This document shows positions 1 to 6,570 of a stretch of DNA of 12,761 bases, in pieces (the stretch's first letter is position 1; each line of letters starts with the position of its first letter). The notes below the pieces were generated by a model. It was not told where the DNA came from. It saw only the letters and a program-made list of their open reading frames with translations, and made no database searches. The stretch covers positions 1 through 12,761 of the forward strand of contig CAYTYA010000046.1 in NCBI GenBank assembly GCA_964442015.1, read 5' to 3'. The position numbers and the translations under genes were made by a program. Source of the DNA: GCA-002701945 sp964442015 (lineage in GTDB: Bacteria > Fidelibacterota > Marinisomatia > Marinisomatales > TCS55).

Positions 1-1583
1 CAGGAATTTATAAAGCAGATTTATATTATCGACGTGGTGGGGAAGCAAATTGGCAACCGCCTGTTGATATGTCTACATTAAGTTCGTATCAAATTGCAAG
101 TTCCTATTCTACATCATCAGGAATTGAATACTATTTATATGCAGAAGATGTTGCTGGCAACATAACCAACAAACCTGTAGCTGACTTTACATCAATATCT
201 GTTACCATACCGAATGGACTGGCAAGTACCGATCGTTGGCCAACTGGAGTTCCTAATGGTTCAGATGTAAGCAGTTATCAGTTGTGGTCTTTCCCTGGAA
301 ATCCAACAAGCTCTTCTCCTGTAAATCTTATTGTAGATGATATGCCAGAAGGTGCTTTTGATAATACCAAATGGAGAGCATTTGCCTATGCAGGTTCCGG
401 TGGTTGGACAGAGTTTGAACAGCTGTCTTCCTTAAACAGTGGAGAAAGTTATTTTATTTTGATAAAAGATCCTGGTTTTAGTATCAATACAGGACAAACA
501 TACACGGTGACAACAAACCAACCATATCAAATTAATCTAACTAGCGGTGATTGGACATTTATCGGCAACCCATTTGATTTTTCCATTCCATTAAGCTCAG
601 TCCTTACGGAGGATTCTACATCTCTATCTGGAGATCAGAATTTTTATACATATGATGGTGGAAGCTGGACAAATGCCTCCTCTATAGAGCCATGGGGCGG
701 TTATATTTATAAGTCGTCTAGCGCATCGAAAATATTTATCGATCCAGGATCTGGAAGTGGGGGATTGTTAGGAAGAAATGCTGCTGATTCAGAAATTATG
801 CTTGAAGAAGATGAATGGTTAATCAATATAGCTGCTCGCAATGGATTAGGTAGAGATAAATTTAATGAAGTTGGCCTATTACAGGGCGCAATGGATACAT
901 ATGATAATCAGGATGCATTTGAGCCTCCATTAGTTCCTGGTGGTGTTTCAGTACGAATCAATAACAGAGATTGGCCTGAACATGGAGATACCTATACACG
1001 AGATATTCGTATGCCAAAAGAAGAAGGAGAATATTGGGATTTAGAAGTCATAGCCCAAGATGATGAACATAATGTATACCTAACATTTGAAGATTTGGAT
1101 TTGATCCCTGAAGACCTAGATGTATTTGCCATAGATGTTACTCTGGGTATTGCCCAAGATTTACGATGGAGACATGTATATAAATATGCAGTCACAGATC
1201 CATCACAGAAACATGAAGTACGATTTATTGTAGGTACTAGAGAATTTTTACAGAAGAACAATGCTGGAATAGAACTATTCCCAGACCGCTATGCGTTAAG
1301 TCAGAACTATCCAAATCCTTTTAACCCGCAAACCTCTATTCTTCTTACTATGCAGGATGAAGCCAATGTCAGTCTTGTGGTATATAACTTATTAGGGGAA
1401 GAGGTTGCAGTATTAGTCAATAATGAATATCGACCTGCAGGGTACCATAATTTTATCTGGAAAGGATTGAACAAAGATAACGAACGTGTTGCAAGTGGTG
1501 TCTATTTTTATATGGCACGTGTTATATCGCCAAAAGGGGAATTACTCATAAGCGATACGCATAAGATGATTCTTGTAAAATAA
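1..1583 (+). CDS. Secreted surface protein with T9SS type A sorting domain (5' partial)
   Basis: The frame is open to the left edge with no start, so at least 526 C-terminal residues are present and the N-terminus lies outside; the first in-frame ATG (69) is not a convincing start. Residues about 1-70 look like the end of an Ig/fibronectin-like beta domain (LYYRRGG, then YYLYAEDVAGN), a style common in FCB surface proteins. The middle is Gly/Ser/Thr/Trp-rich beta-type sequence of unknown function. From about residue 425 it is a typical T9SS type A (Por secretion) sorting domain: ALSQNYPNPFNPQT, then NLLGEEVAVLV, then ASGVYFYMARV, ending in a basic KMILVK tail. By family knowledge this domain takes the protein through the outer membrane via the Sec and type IX routes, where it is usually removed as the protein is anchored or released. 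No catalytic motif is visible. A terminator follows directly, so this is the last gene of its transcript. The T9SS call is firm; the role of the mature protein is unknown. Confidence 0.88.
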   Translation, partial: GIYKADLYYRRGGEANWQPPVDMSTLSSYQIASSYSTSSGIEYYLYAEDVAGNITNKPVADFTSISVTIPNGLASTDRWPTGVPNGSDVSSYQLWSFPGNPTSSSPVNLIVDDMPEGAFDNTKWRAFAYAGSGGWTEFEQLSSLNSGESYFILIKDPGFSINTGQTYTVTTNQPYQINLTSGDWTFIGNPFDFSIPLSSVLTEDSTSLSGDQNFYTYDGGSWTNASSIEPWGGYIYKSSSASKIFIDPGSGSGGLLGRNAADSEIMLEEDEWLINIAARNGLGRDKFNEVGLLQGAMDTYDNQDAFEPPLVPGGVSVRINNRDWPEHGDTYTRDIRMPKEEGEYWDLEVIAQDDEHNVYLTFEDLDLIPEDLDVFAIDVTLGIAQDLRWRHVYKYAVTDPSQKHEVRFIVGTREFLQKNNAGIELFPDRYALSQNYPNPFNPQTSILLTMQDEANVSLVVYNLLGEEVAVLVNNEYRPAGYHNFIWKGLNKDNERVASGVYFYMARVISPKGELLISDTHKMILVK

Positions 1584-1598
1584 GATTTATTTATGATC

Positions 1599-1626
1599 AA
1601 AAAGGGCAGATTTACTGCCCTTTTTT
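1599..1626 (+). terminator. Rho-independent terminator after the T9SS cargo gene
   Basis: An 11-bp perfect stem (AAAAAGGGCAG pairing with CTGCCCTTTTT) closes a 5-nt ATTTA loop and runs into a six-T tract at 1621-1626. It starts 15 bases after the stop codon of the T9SS cargo gene and 71 bases before the FecR gene start, so it separates the two transcripts. The A-rich left arm means it could also work on the other strand, but no minus-strand gene is nearby. Confidence 0.92.
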
Positions 1627-1669
1627 ATTATATTAGTTTCAGTGAATAAATAATTTATAGGTAGATCTA

Positions 1670-2452
1670 ATGGTAAAACAAACAACACTTATGTTATCGT
1701 TTATAACTGCTCTATTAGTGGTAGTTGTTTTTGCGAATCAATCCGGAGCAAAAAAGTTTGGAAAAATTTCATTACCTCTTGGTAAAGTAGAAGTTCAATC
1801 AGGTGGAGCAGGTGATTGGGTGAAAGCAAAACCAAATTTTCCTGTAAGCGAGGGAGATATTATTCGAACATTAGCAAAATCTAGAGCGGAGATTACATTA
1901 ATTGGTGGTGGAAAAATGCGTATTGGAGAAAATTCAGAGTTGGTTCTGAATAAGGCCAGTGTAAAACCAATGGAGAAAAATTTTAATGCCAGTTTAAATA
2001 AAGGGAATATATGGGTTTCTGCAAAAGCTGCGTTTGGTGAAAAGAAAAATGTATCTGTTCGTACTCCTACCGCTGTTGCAGCTATTCGGGGAACCAAATA
2101 CAGAGCAAAAGCTGGTGGGGATGAAAGTGAGGTTTTGGTATACAATGGAAAAGTGGATGTGAATGCTGCAAAAAATGTAATTGAAGAACGTCAAGAAAGA
2201 AGAAAATCATTTGCACCTGGAGGACCAACGGGTCAACCAAAATTTACACTGGGACCGGTTACAGAAATAAAAGCACCTACTCAAGTATCTGGTCCGTATG
2301 AAGTAACTCTTGAAGAATGGATTACCCTAGCAGAGGGGATGCAGATTAACGTTCGGAAAGATGGAAAATATCATATGTTTGAATTTGATCAAGGGAAAGA
2401 TGAGGATCTTGATTTTGTCAAATGGAATAAAGAACAAGATTCCAAAGAATAA
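1670..2452 (+). CDS. FecR-domain exported protein
   Basis: A 260-residue protein with a hydrophobic N-terminal signal (residues about 7-22 are nearly all aliphatic, after MVKQ). Cleavage is likely near SGA-KK (residues 24-28), so the mature protein should be periplasmic. A FecR domain (PF04773 type) spans about residues 34-165: a GKVEVQ strand, GDW, SEGDIIRT, and the hallmark RTPTAVAAIRGTKYRA at 131-146 followed by VLVYNGKVDV. The last 95 residues have an Arg/Glu-rich linker (about 171-180), then a small segment with EEWITLAEGMQINVRKDGKY (about 215-234) and an acidic tail; I do not recognise a family for this part. Unlike classical FecR anti-sigma regulators it has no N-terminal cytoplasmic sigma-binding domain and no neighbouring sigma factor or TonB receptor. 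It lies 9 bases upstream of a CHASE2 adenylate cyclase, a combination I recall from other bacteria, so a periplasmic partner or ligand role for that sensor is my inference. The upstream Shine-Dalgarno is weak at best (AGGTAG). Confidence 0.85.
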   Translation: MVKQTTLMLSFITALLVVVVFANQSGAKKFGKISLPLGKVEVQSGGAGDWVKAKPNFPVSEGDIIRTLAKSRAEITLIGGGKMRIGENSELVLNKASVKPMEKNFNASLNKGNIWVSAKAAFGEKKNVSVRTPTAVAAIRGTKYRAKAGGDESEVLVYNGKVDVNAAKNVIEERQERRKSFAPGGPTGQPKFTLGPVTEIKAPTQVSGPYEVTLEEWITLAEGMQINVRKDGKYHMFEFDQGKDEDLDFVKWNKEQDSKE

Positions 2453-2461
2453 ATATTCTAC

Positions 2462-4753
2462 ATGAATGATTTATTAAAACGCCTTGGGGTTGGCGTTCTC
2501 ATTGGGTTAGCCGTGACCATGATAGTTGGAACGGTTGTCGATAAGTTTCCTGCAGTAAGTAAATTTTTGGATAAATATGAATATCTATCATATGATAGTC
2601 GTATGAAATTCAAAGTAAGCACGGTAGAAGAAGCCTCCATAGATACCGTTGTTATTATTGATATTGAACAAAACTCTATTGAAGGATTAGGAAATTATTT
2701 TGATTGGCCACATGCGTATCATGGCCAATTAATTGATGTGGTTTCCTCTGGTAACCCGAAGGCGCTGCTATTTGATATTATTTTTGATCCAGAGAATACA
2801 TATAATTATGAACTTGTCAATGCTCTTACAAATGAGAACACTCCTCAAGAAGAAAATTTGTCACAAGCGACACAACAATTTCTTGTCAGTAATGACCCGT
2901 TTCGATTTGTTCAATCTACCTATGAAAGCAATAAAGTATACCATGCACTCGTCTTTGAACAAGAAGACTCCTTAAACTTTCAATATAAGATGGATAGTGA
3001 GCCAGAGGGGTATGATAGAGCTGATCATTTGCTTACCATCCCTATGGACCAGGCCAAAAGACTTCCTCAGGCGGATAGATTAACCAATACCCATATGGAT
3101 CTAATTAGTGTCGCAAAACGTGCGGGAAGCGCAAACTTTCCACAGGACCAAGATGGTATTATACGTAGAGCGCCAACAGCGATACACTTTGATGGACCAA
3201 ACCATGTATATCCTACTTTAGTGATGGCAGCAGCAATGGATATTTTGGGAGTTCCGGGAGATGGATTTGATTATGATTTTGACAATATGGTTCTACGTCT
3301 TAGTGATACTACGGGAATGGTAGTGAGAGAAATACCCATTGATGAACAAGGCCGAATGTTCGTTAATTATTATGGACGATTTAAAACGTATTATTATTTA
3401 CCCTATATGTACTGTATGGATCCCGAAATGCTAGATCCAACATATTGGGAGGGAAAGGTCGCGATGGTTGGAGCATCTTTGCCTGGATTAATGGATTTAC
3501 GTAATACACCGGTTCAGGAAACATTTGCAGGTGTGGAAATTCATGCAAATGTGATGAATAGTATTTTGCAAAATCAGTTTGTCAAAAAGACAAGCCAATC
3601 CAAGAATTTTAATACTATTTTAATCCTTACTATTCTAACCGGACTTATTATTAGTCTTCCTAAAAAAACTTTATATACTGTTCCAGTACCAATTGTAGGC
3701 ATGATTGCCTGGTGGGCATTTACTCTTTTTCAATTCTTCAATCATCTCATTATGTGGGAAACAGTTCGACCTATGTTATCCATTTTTGGAACATATGGAG
3801 GAGTGTTCTTATATAACTTTTTTGGCGCGGAGAAAGATAAACGGTTTTTGAAAGATACATTCAGCACATACATATCACCTGCATTAATTGATCAAATGTT
3901 TGATGCAAAGGAAGAGCCACAGCTAGGTGGAGAAGAAGGGTACCATACCGCATTTTTTACAGATATTCAAAGTTTCTCAGCCTTTTCTGAAAAGCTTTCT
4001 GCTACAGATCTTGTTGAACTATTGAATGATTATCTAACAGAAATGACAGATATCTTATTAGAAAATAAAGGAACATTAGATAAATATATAGGGGACGCAA
4101 TCGTAGCTTTTTATGGAGCACCTGCCCCGGTTAAGGATCATGAATATTATGCATGTCGAACTGCCGTATTAATGCAAAAAGGACTTAGTGAAATGAGAGA
4201 TAGGTGGCGGGGTGAAGGTGACCGCTGGCCTGAAATTGTTCATAATATGCAAAATCGAATTGGAATAAATACAGGTCAAATGGTTACAGGGAATATGGGA
4301 TCAACTATGAGGATGAATTATACAATGATGGGAGACACTGTAAATCTAGCGGCAAGACTTGAATCATCTGCAAAGCAATATGGAATTTATATTCAAGTTG
4401 CTAATGAGAGTTACATTGCCTGCAAAGATAAATTTGTATGGAGAGATTTAGATTTTGTACGAGTAATGGGAAAAACTGAACCGGCTCAAGTGTATGAATT
4501 AGTAGCGATTGCTGGAGAAGAAACAGATAAAGAAAAAACTTTTCTTAAGGCCTACCACGAAGCGCTAGCACTATACCGTAATCAAGAATGGGATAAGGCC
4601 AAGGAAGCATTTGAAGCTGCGGATGAATTAGAAGATATGTTTGCTGGGAGAAAAACAAACCCAAGCAGAGTATATATACCTCGATGTGACCATTGGAAAG
4701 AAAATCCTCCCGGGGATGATTGGGATGGAGTCTGGACACTTACCTCAAAATAA
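2462..4753 (+). CDS. CHASE2-domain class III adenylate cyclase, membrane-bound
   Basis: A 763-residue sensor enzyme predicted to make cAMP from ATP. Order: transmembrane helix 1 (about 10-28), a periplasmic CHASE2 sensor domain (about 35-375), three closely spaced membrane helices (about 384-400, 404-426, 437-454), a linker (KRFLKDTFSTYISPALIDQM) and a cytoplasmic class III cyclase domain (about 490-680). The catalytic set is complete: metal-binding D501 (FTDIQSF) and D545 (DKYIGDA), adenine-selecting K541 and D625 (MMGDTVN), and transition-state N628 and R632 (NLAARLE). Lys/Asp at the specificity positions favours ATP over GTP. The C-terminus (about 690-763) has a TPR-like helical stretch (AYHEALALYRNQEWDKAKEA) and ends with SRVYIPRC and PPGDDWDGVW, a tail I know from other CHASE2 cyclases. 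It follows the FecR gene by 9 bases and precedes the aminotransferase homologue by 17, so co-transcription is likely. No Shine-Dalgarno is evident before the ATG. The signal sensed by CHASE2 cannot be read from sequence. Confidence 0.92.
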   Translation: MNDLLKRLGVGVLIGLAVTMIVGTVVDKFPAVSKFLDKYEYLSYDSRMKFKVSTVEEASIDTVVIIDIEQNSIEGLGNYFDWPHAYHGQLIDVVSSGNPKALLFDIIFDPENTYNYELVNALTNENTPQEENLSQATQQFLVSNDPFRFVQSTYESNKVYHALVFEQEDSLNFQYKMDSEPEGYDRADHLLTIPMDQAKRLPQADRLTNTHMDLISVAKRAGSANFPQDQDGIIRRAPTAIHFDGPNHVYPTLVMAAAMDILGVPGDGFDYDFDNMVLRLSDTTGMVVREIPIDEQGRMFVNYYGRFKTYYYLPYMYCMDPEMLDPTYWEGKVAMVGASLPGLMDLRNTPVQETFAGVEIHANVMNSILQNQFVKKTSQSKNFNTILILTILTGLIISLPKKTLYTVPVPIVGMIAWWAFTLFQFFNHLIMWETVRPMLSIFGTYGGVFLYNFFGAEKDKRFLKDTFSTYISPALIDQMFDAKEEPQLGGEEGYHTAFFTDIQSFSAFSEKLSATDLVELLNDYLTEMTDILLENKGTLDKYIGDAIVAFYGAPAPVKDHEYYACRTAVLMQKGLSEMRDRWRGEGDRWPEIVHNMQNRIGINTGQMVTGNMGSTMRMNYTMMGDTVNLAARLESSAKQYGIYIQVANESYIACKDKFVWRDLDFVRVMGKTEPAQVYELVAIAGEETDKEKTFLKAYHEALALYRNQEWDKAKEAFEAADELEDMFAGRKTNPSRVYIPRCDHWKENPPGDDWDGVWTLTSK

Positions 4754-4770
4754 TAATTTTAATTTAAAGT

Positions 4771-5688
4771 ATGCCTAGCGGTACACACGAATATATTCAA
4801 GACCCCCGAAACGATAATATTCTTATATATATAAATGGGAAGATCATCCCACGATCCGAAGCAAAAATATCTGTTTTTGATAGCGGATTTTTATTAGGAG
4901 ATGGAGTATGGGAAGGGATACGCCTGCATAATGGTCAATTAGTTTTTCTTAAGGAGCATTTGGACAGATTATATGCTGGATCTAATTCAATAGGGATGGA
5001 TATTGGCATGTCTTCAGATGATTTAACAAGTAAGATTATTCAGACGATAGAAGCTAATAACATGTATTCGAATATTCATTTACGTTTGATTGTATCCAGA
5101 GGAATGAAAAGTACACCATATCAGCACCCAAGGGTAAATATAGGTGGGCCAACTATTGTAATAATTCCAGAATATAAAATTGTGACGGAAGACTCAAAAG
5201 ATAAGGGCTTGGAATTAGTTTCAGTAAATACCATTCGCTCTTCTGAAATAACGCAAGATCCTAAAATAAATTCCCTTAGTAAATTTAATTGTATACAAGC
5301 ATGCATTGAAGCAGACCGTTTGGGGGCAGACGAAGGATTAATGTTTGATATGAATGGGTATGTATCTACATGTAACTCTACCAACTTTTTTATCGTAAGA
5401 AAATCTGAAGTATGGACTTCTACTGGCGAATATTGTTTAAATGGAGTCACTAGAGGAGCAATCATTACTCTTTGTAAATCAAATGATATAGAAGTGTATG
5501 AAAAGAATTTTATTATTGATGATGTCCATTCAGCGGATGAAGCATTTGTCACTGGGACTTTTGCAGGTGTTCTACCTGTAACAAAAATTGATCAACACAT
5601 GTTATCCAATGGAAAAAAAGGCGCTATTACGGATAGACTTCAACGTTTATATAAAGTCGAAGTAAATAATCTGTATCCAAAAAAATAA
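4771..5688 (+). CDS. Aminotransferase class IV-like protein (BCAT/D-amino-acid aminotransferase fold) with altered active site
   Basis: A 305-residue fold-type IV PLP protein related to branched-chain and D-amino-acid aminotransferases, of normal family length. Family marks: ILIYINGKIIPRSEAKISVF (about 17-36), then DSGFLLGDGVWEGIR, FLKEHLDRLYAG, a LRLIVSRGM strand, RLGADEGLMFDMNGYV (about 183-198), NGVTRGAIITL and TGTFAGVLPV; the GVTR and TGTF loops normally hold the PLP phosphate. Two key positions differ. The block KINSLSKFNCIQACIEA (165-181), aligned without gaps to the D-amino-acid aminotransferase pattern KSLNxLxxVLAxxEA, puts Asn167 where the Schiff-base lysine sits; K165 and K171 are near. 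The usual VxEGxxSNxF motif reads VSTCNSTNFF, giving Thr200 for the Glu that contacts the pyridine nitrogen. It may therefore use a shifted lysine, a different chemistry, or be non-catalytic. The next gene, 6 bases on, is sulfotransferase-like; plants carry proteins joining these two families, as I recall. A generic ilvE name would over-claim. No clear Shine-Dalgarno. Confidence 0.82.
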   Translation: MPSGTHEYIQDPRNDNILIYINGKIIPRSEAKISVFDSGFLLGDGVWEGIRLHNGQLVFLKEHLDRLYAGSNSIGMDIGMSSDDLTSKIIQTIEANNMYSNIHLRLIVSRGMKSTPYQHPRVNIGGPTIVIIPEYKIVTEDSKDKGLELVSVNTIRSSEITQDPKINSLSKFNCIQACIEADRLGADEGLMFDMNGYVSTCNSTNFFIVRKSEVWTSTGEYCLNGVTRGAIITLCKSNDIEVYEKNFIIDDVHSADEAFVTGTFAGVLPVTKIDQHMLSNGKKGAITDRLQRLYKVEVNNLYPKK

Positions 5689-5694
5689 TCGATC

Positions 5695-6417
5695 ATGAAA
5701 TCTATTCGGATAGCAATGTGGTCGGGACCAAGAAATATATCAACTACAATGATGCGGTCGTTCAGCTCACGTTCCGATACGTATGTAACGGATGAACCAT
5801 TCTATGCATATTATTTAAAGAGATCGGGGTTCACACATCCTGGGTATGAAGAAATATTGCAATCGAACACAACTGATTATGACCATATAATTAATAGTAT
5901 AATTAATCATATACCTGATAATAAATATGTTTGGTATCAAAAGCATATGGCGCACCATTTAGATCCAAATGATAATTTAAAATGGACAGATAATTTCATG
6001 AATTGCTTATTGATTCGTGATCCTAATCATGTAATAGCTAGTTATGTAAATAAAAATGATTTAATGAATATGGATGAATTAGGCTATCCTCAGCTGTTAA
6101 AATTATTCCAACATCATGATAATCAAATCCCTGTAGTGGACGCAAAGGATATTCTTCTTAATCCAGAAGGTATGCTGAGACAACTTTGTTCTTTATTTGA
6201 TATTGTTTTTGAAGAGACAATGCTTTCTTGGGATAAAGGACCACATCCCCAAGATGGAATTTGGGGAAAGTACTGGTATGATAAATTATGGGAATCGACA
6301 ACATTTTCTTTATATGAAGAAAAAGAATCAATTATTGATGATACATACAAAGATATATTAGATAAGTGTATTCAGATATATGATGAATTATATCAGTATC
6401 GAATCCAACCTGTATAA
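5695..6417 (+). CDS. Sulfotransferase-like P-loop protein, partner of the aminotransferase homologue
   Basis: A 240-residue soluble protein with no signal peptide or membrane segment. Residues 6-20 (IAMWSGPRNISTTMM) resemble the 5'-phosphosulfate-binding P-loop of sulfotransferases. DEPFYAYYL (33-41) follows. LLIRDPNHVIASY (105-117) matches the 3'-phosphate-binding motif (R108, P110, S116). A Trp/Tyr-rich block at 182-204 (GPHPQDGIWGKYWYDKLW) is characteristic, as far as I remember, of the subfamily found joined to or beside aminotransferase class IV proteins. By fold it could move a sulfonate group from PAPS to an acceptor, but this subfamily's substrate is, to my knowledge, not established, and a nucleotide-binding role without sulfotransfer cannot be excluded. 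The gene starts 6 bases after the aminotransferase homologue, with no visible Shine-Dalgarno, which suggests translational coupling. It is the last gene of the operon, ending 64 bases before a strong terminator. The family call is fairly sure; the reaction is unknown. Confidence 0.75.
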   Translation: MKSIRIAMWSGPRNISTTMMRSFSSRSDTYVTDEPFYAYYLKRSGFTHPGYEEILQSNTTDYDHIINSIINHIPDNKYVWYQKHMAHHLDPNDNLKWTDNFMNCLLIRDPNHVIASYVNKNDLMNMDELGYPQLLKLFQHHDNQIPVVDAKDILLNPEGMLRQLCSLFDIVFEETMLSWDKGPHPQDGIWGKYWYDKLWESTTFSLYEEKESIIDDTYKDILDKCIQIYDELYQYRIQPV

Positions 6418-6456
6418 AATAAATTTTATAGTGTTTTATCTTTGGTAGTTTTTTAT

Positions 6457-6476
6457 GAATTTCCAGTATGGAATTC
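6457..6476. repeat. Short imperfect inverted repeat in the gap before carA
   Basis: GAATTTCCA and TGGAATTC form arms around a GTA centre with one unpaired T, just 5 bases left of the terminator stem. It could be the base of an extended terminator structure, a small operator, or chance in AT-rich sequence. No matching copy was noticed elsewhere in the window. Confidence 0.3.
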
Positions 6477-6481
6477 AATCG

Positions 6482-6517
6482 ATTGGCCATCCTTTTCCGA
6501 AAGGATGGCCAATTTTT
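6482..6517 (+). terminator. Strong Rho-independent terminator between the cyclase operon and carA
   Basis: A 14-bp perfect stem (ATTGGCCATCCTTT pairing with AAAGGATGGCCAAT) is capped by a TCCG tetraloop of the UNCG type and followed by a T tract to 6517. It lies 64 bases after the sulfotransferase-like gene and 53 bases before the carA start. The simplest reading is that it ends the FecR-cyclase-aminotransferase-sulfotransferase transcript. Only about 50 bases remain for a carA promoter, so it could instead be a leader attenuator of carA. T-rich sequence follows only the right arm, so it acts on plus-strand transcripts. Confidence 0.93.
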
Positions 6518-6561
6518 ATATAACAGTGCACTAATTAGAATTTCATTTTTCATTATTTTAT

Positions 6562-6568
6562 GGGGGAA
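6562..6568 (+). promoter_or_regulatory. Shine-Dalgarno deciding the TTG start of carA
   Basis: A GGGGGAA block lies 2 to 4 bases before TTG at 6571. The ATG at 6560 just upstream opens a frame that stops after four codons (ATG GGG GAA TTT TGA), so it cannot start carA. The next in-frame ATG is far inside the conserved N-terminal domain. Together these point to TTG as the start codon. Confidence 0.7.
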
Positions 6569-6570
6569 TT

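Noticed and set aside
992..1261. 89-codon minus-strand frame with several Cys residues
   Set aside because: It is opposite the T9SS cargo gene, whose plus-strand frame is continuous and family-like. The cysteines have no motif spacing.
1640..1644. CAGTG shared by the short gaps before the FecR gene and carA (also 6524-6528)
   Set aside because: A five-base match at different distances from the two start codons is expected by chance.
5281..5283. K171 (SKFN) as the obvious Schiff-base lysine
   Set aside because: It looks like the K-x-N pattern at first sight, but it is four residues too close to the following EA helix. Ungapped alignment puts Asn167 at the lysine position, so I do not assign the PLP lysine.
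5121..5552. 143-codon open frame on the minus strand inside the aminotransferase homologue
   Set aside because: It lies wholly opposite a well-matched family gene, its product resembles nothing and it has no ribosome-binding site. It is a shadow frame.
6437..6444. TATCTTTG, matching the Bacteroidota -7 pattern TAnnTTTG
   Set aside because: No TTTG-like -33 element sits at the expected distance upstream, and a transcript from it would end in the terminator 40 bases on. One match in AT-rich DNA is not enough.
6332..6553. 73-codon open frame on the minus strand across the gap before carA
   Set aside because: It overlaps the end of the sulfotransferase-like gene and reads straight through the terminator stem. 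Its composition looks like translated AT-rich non-coding DNA.
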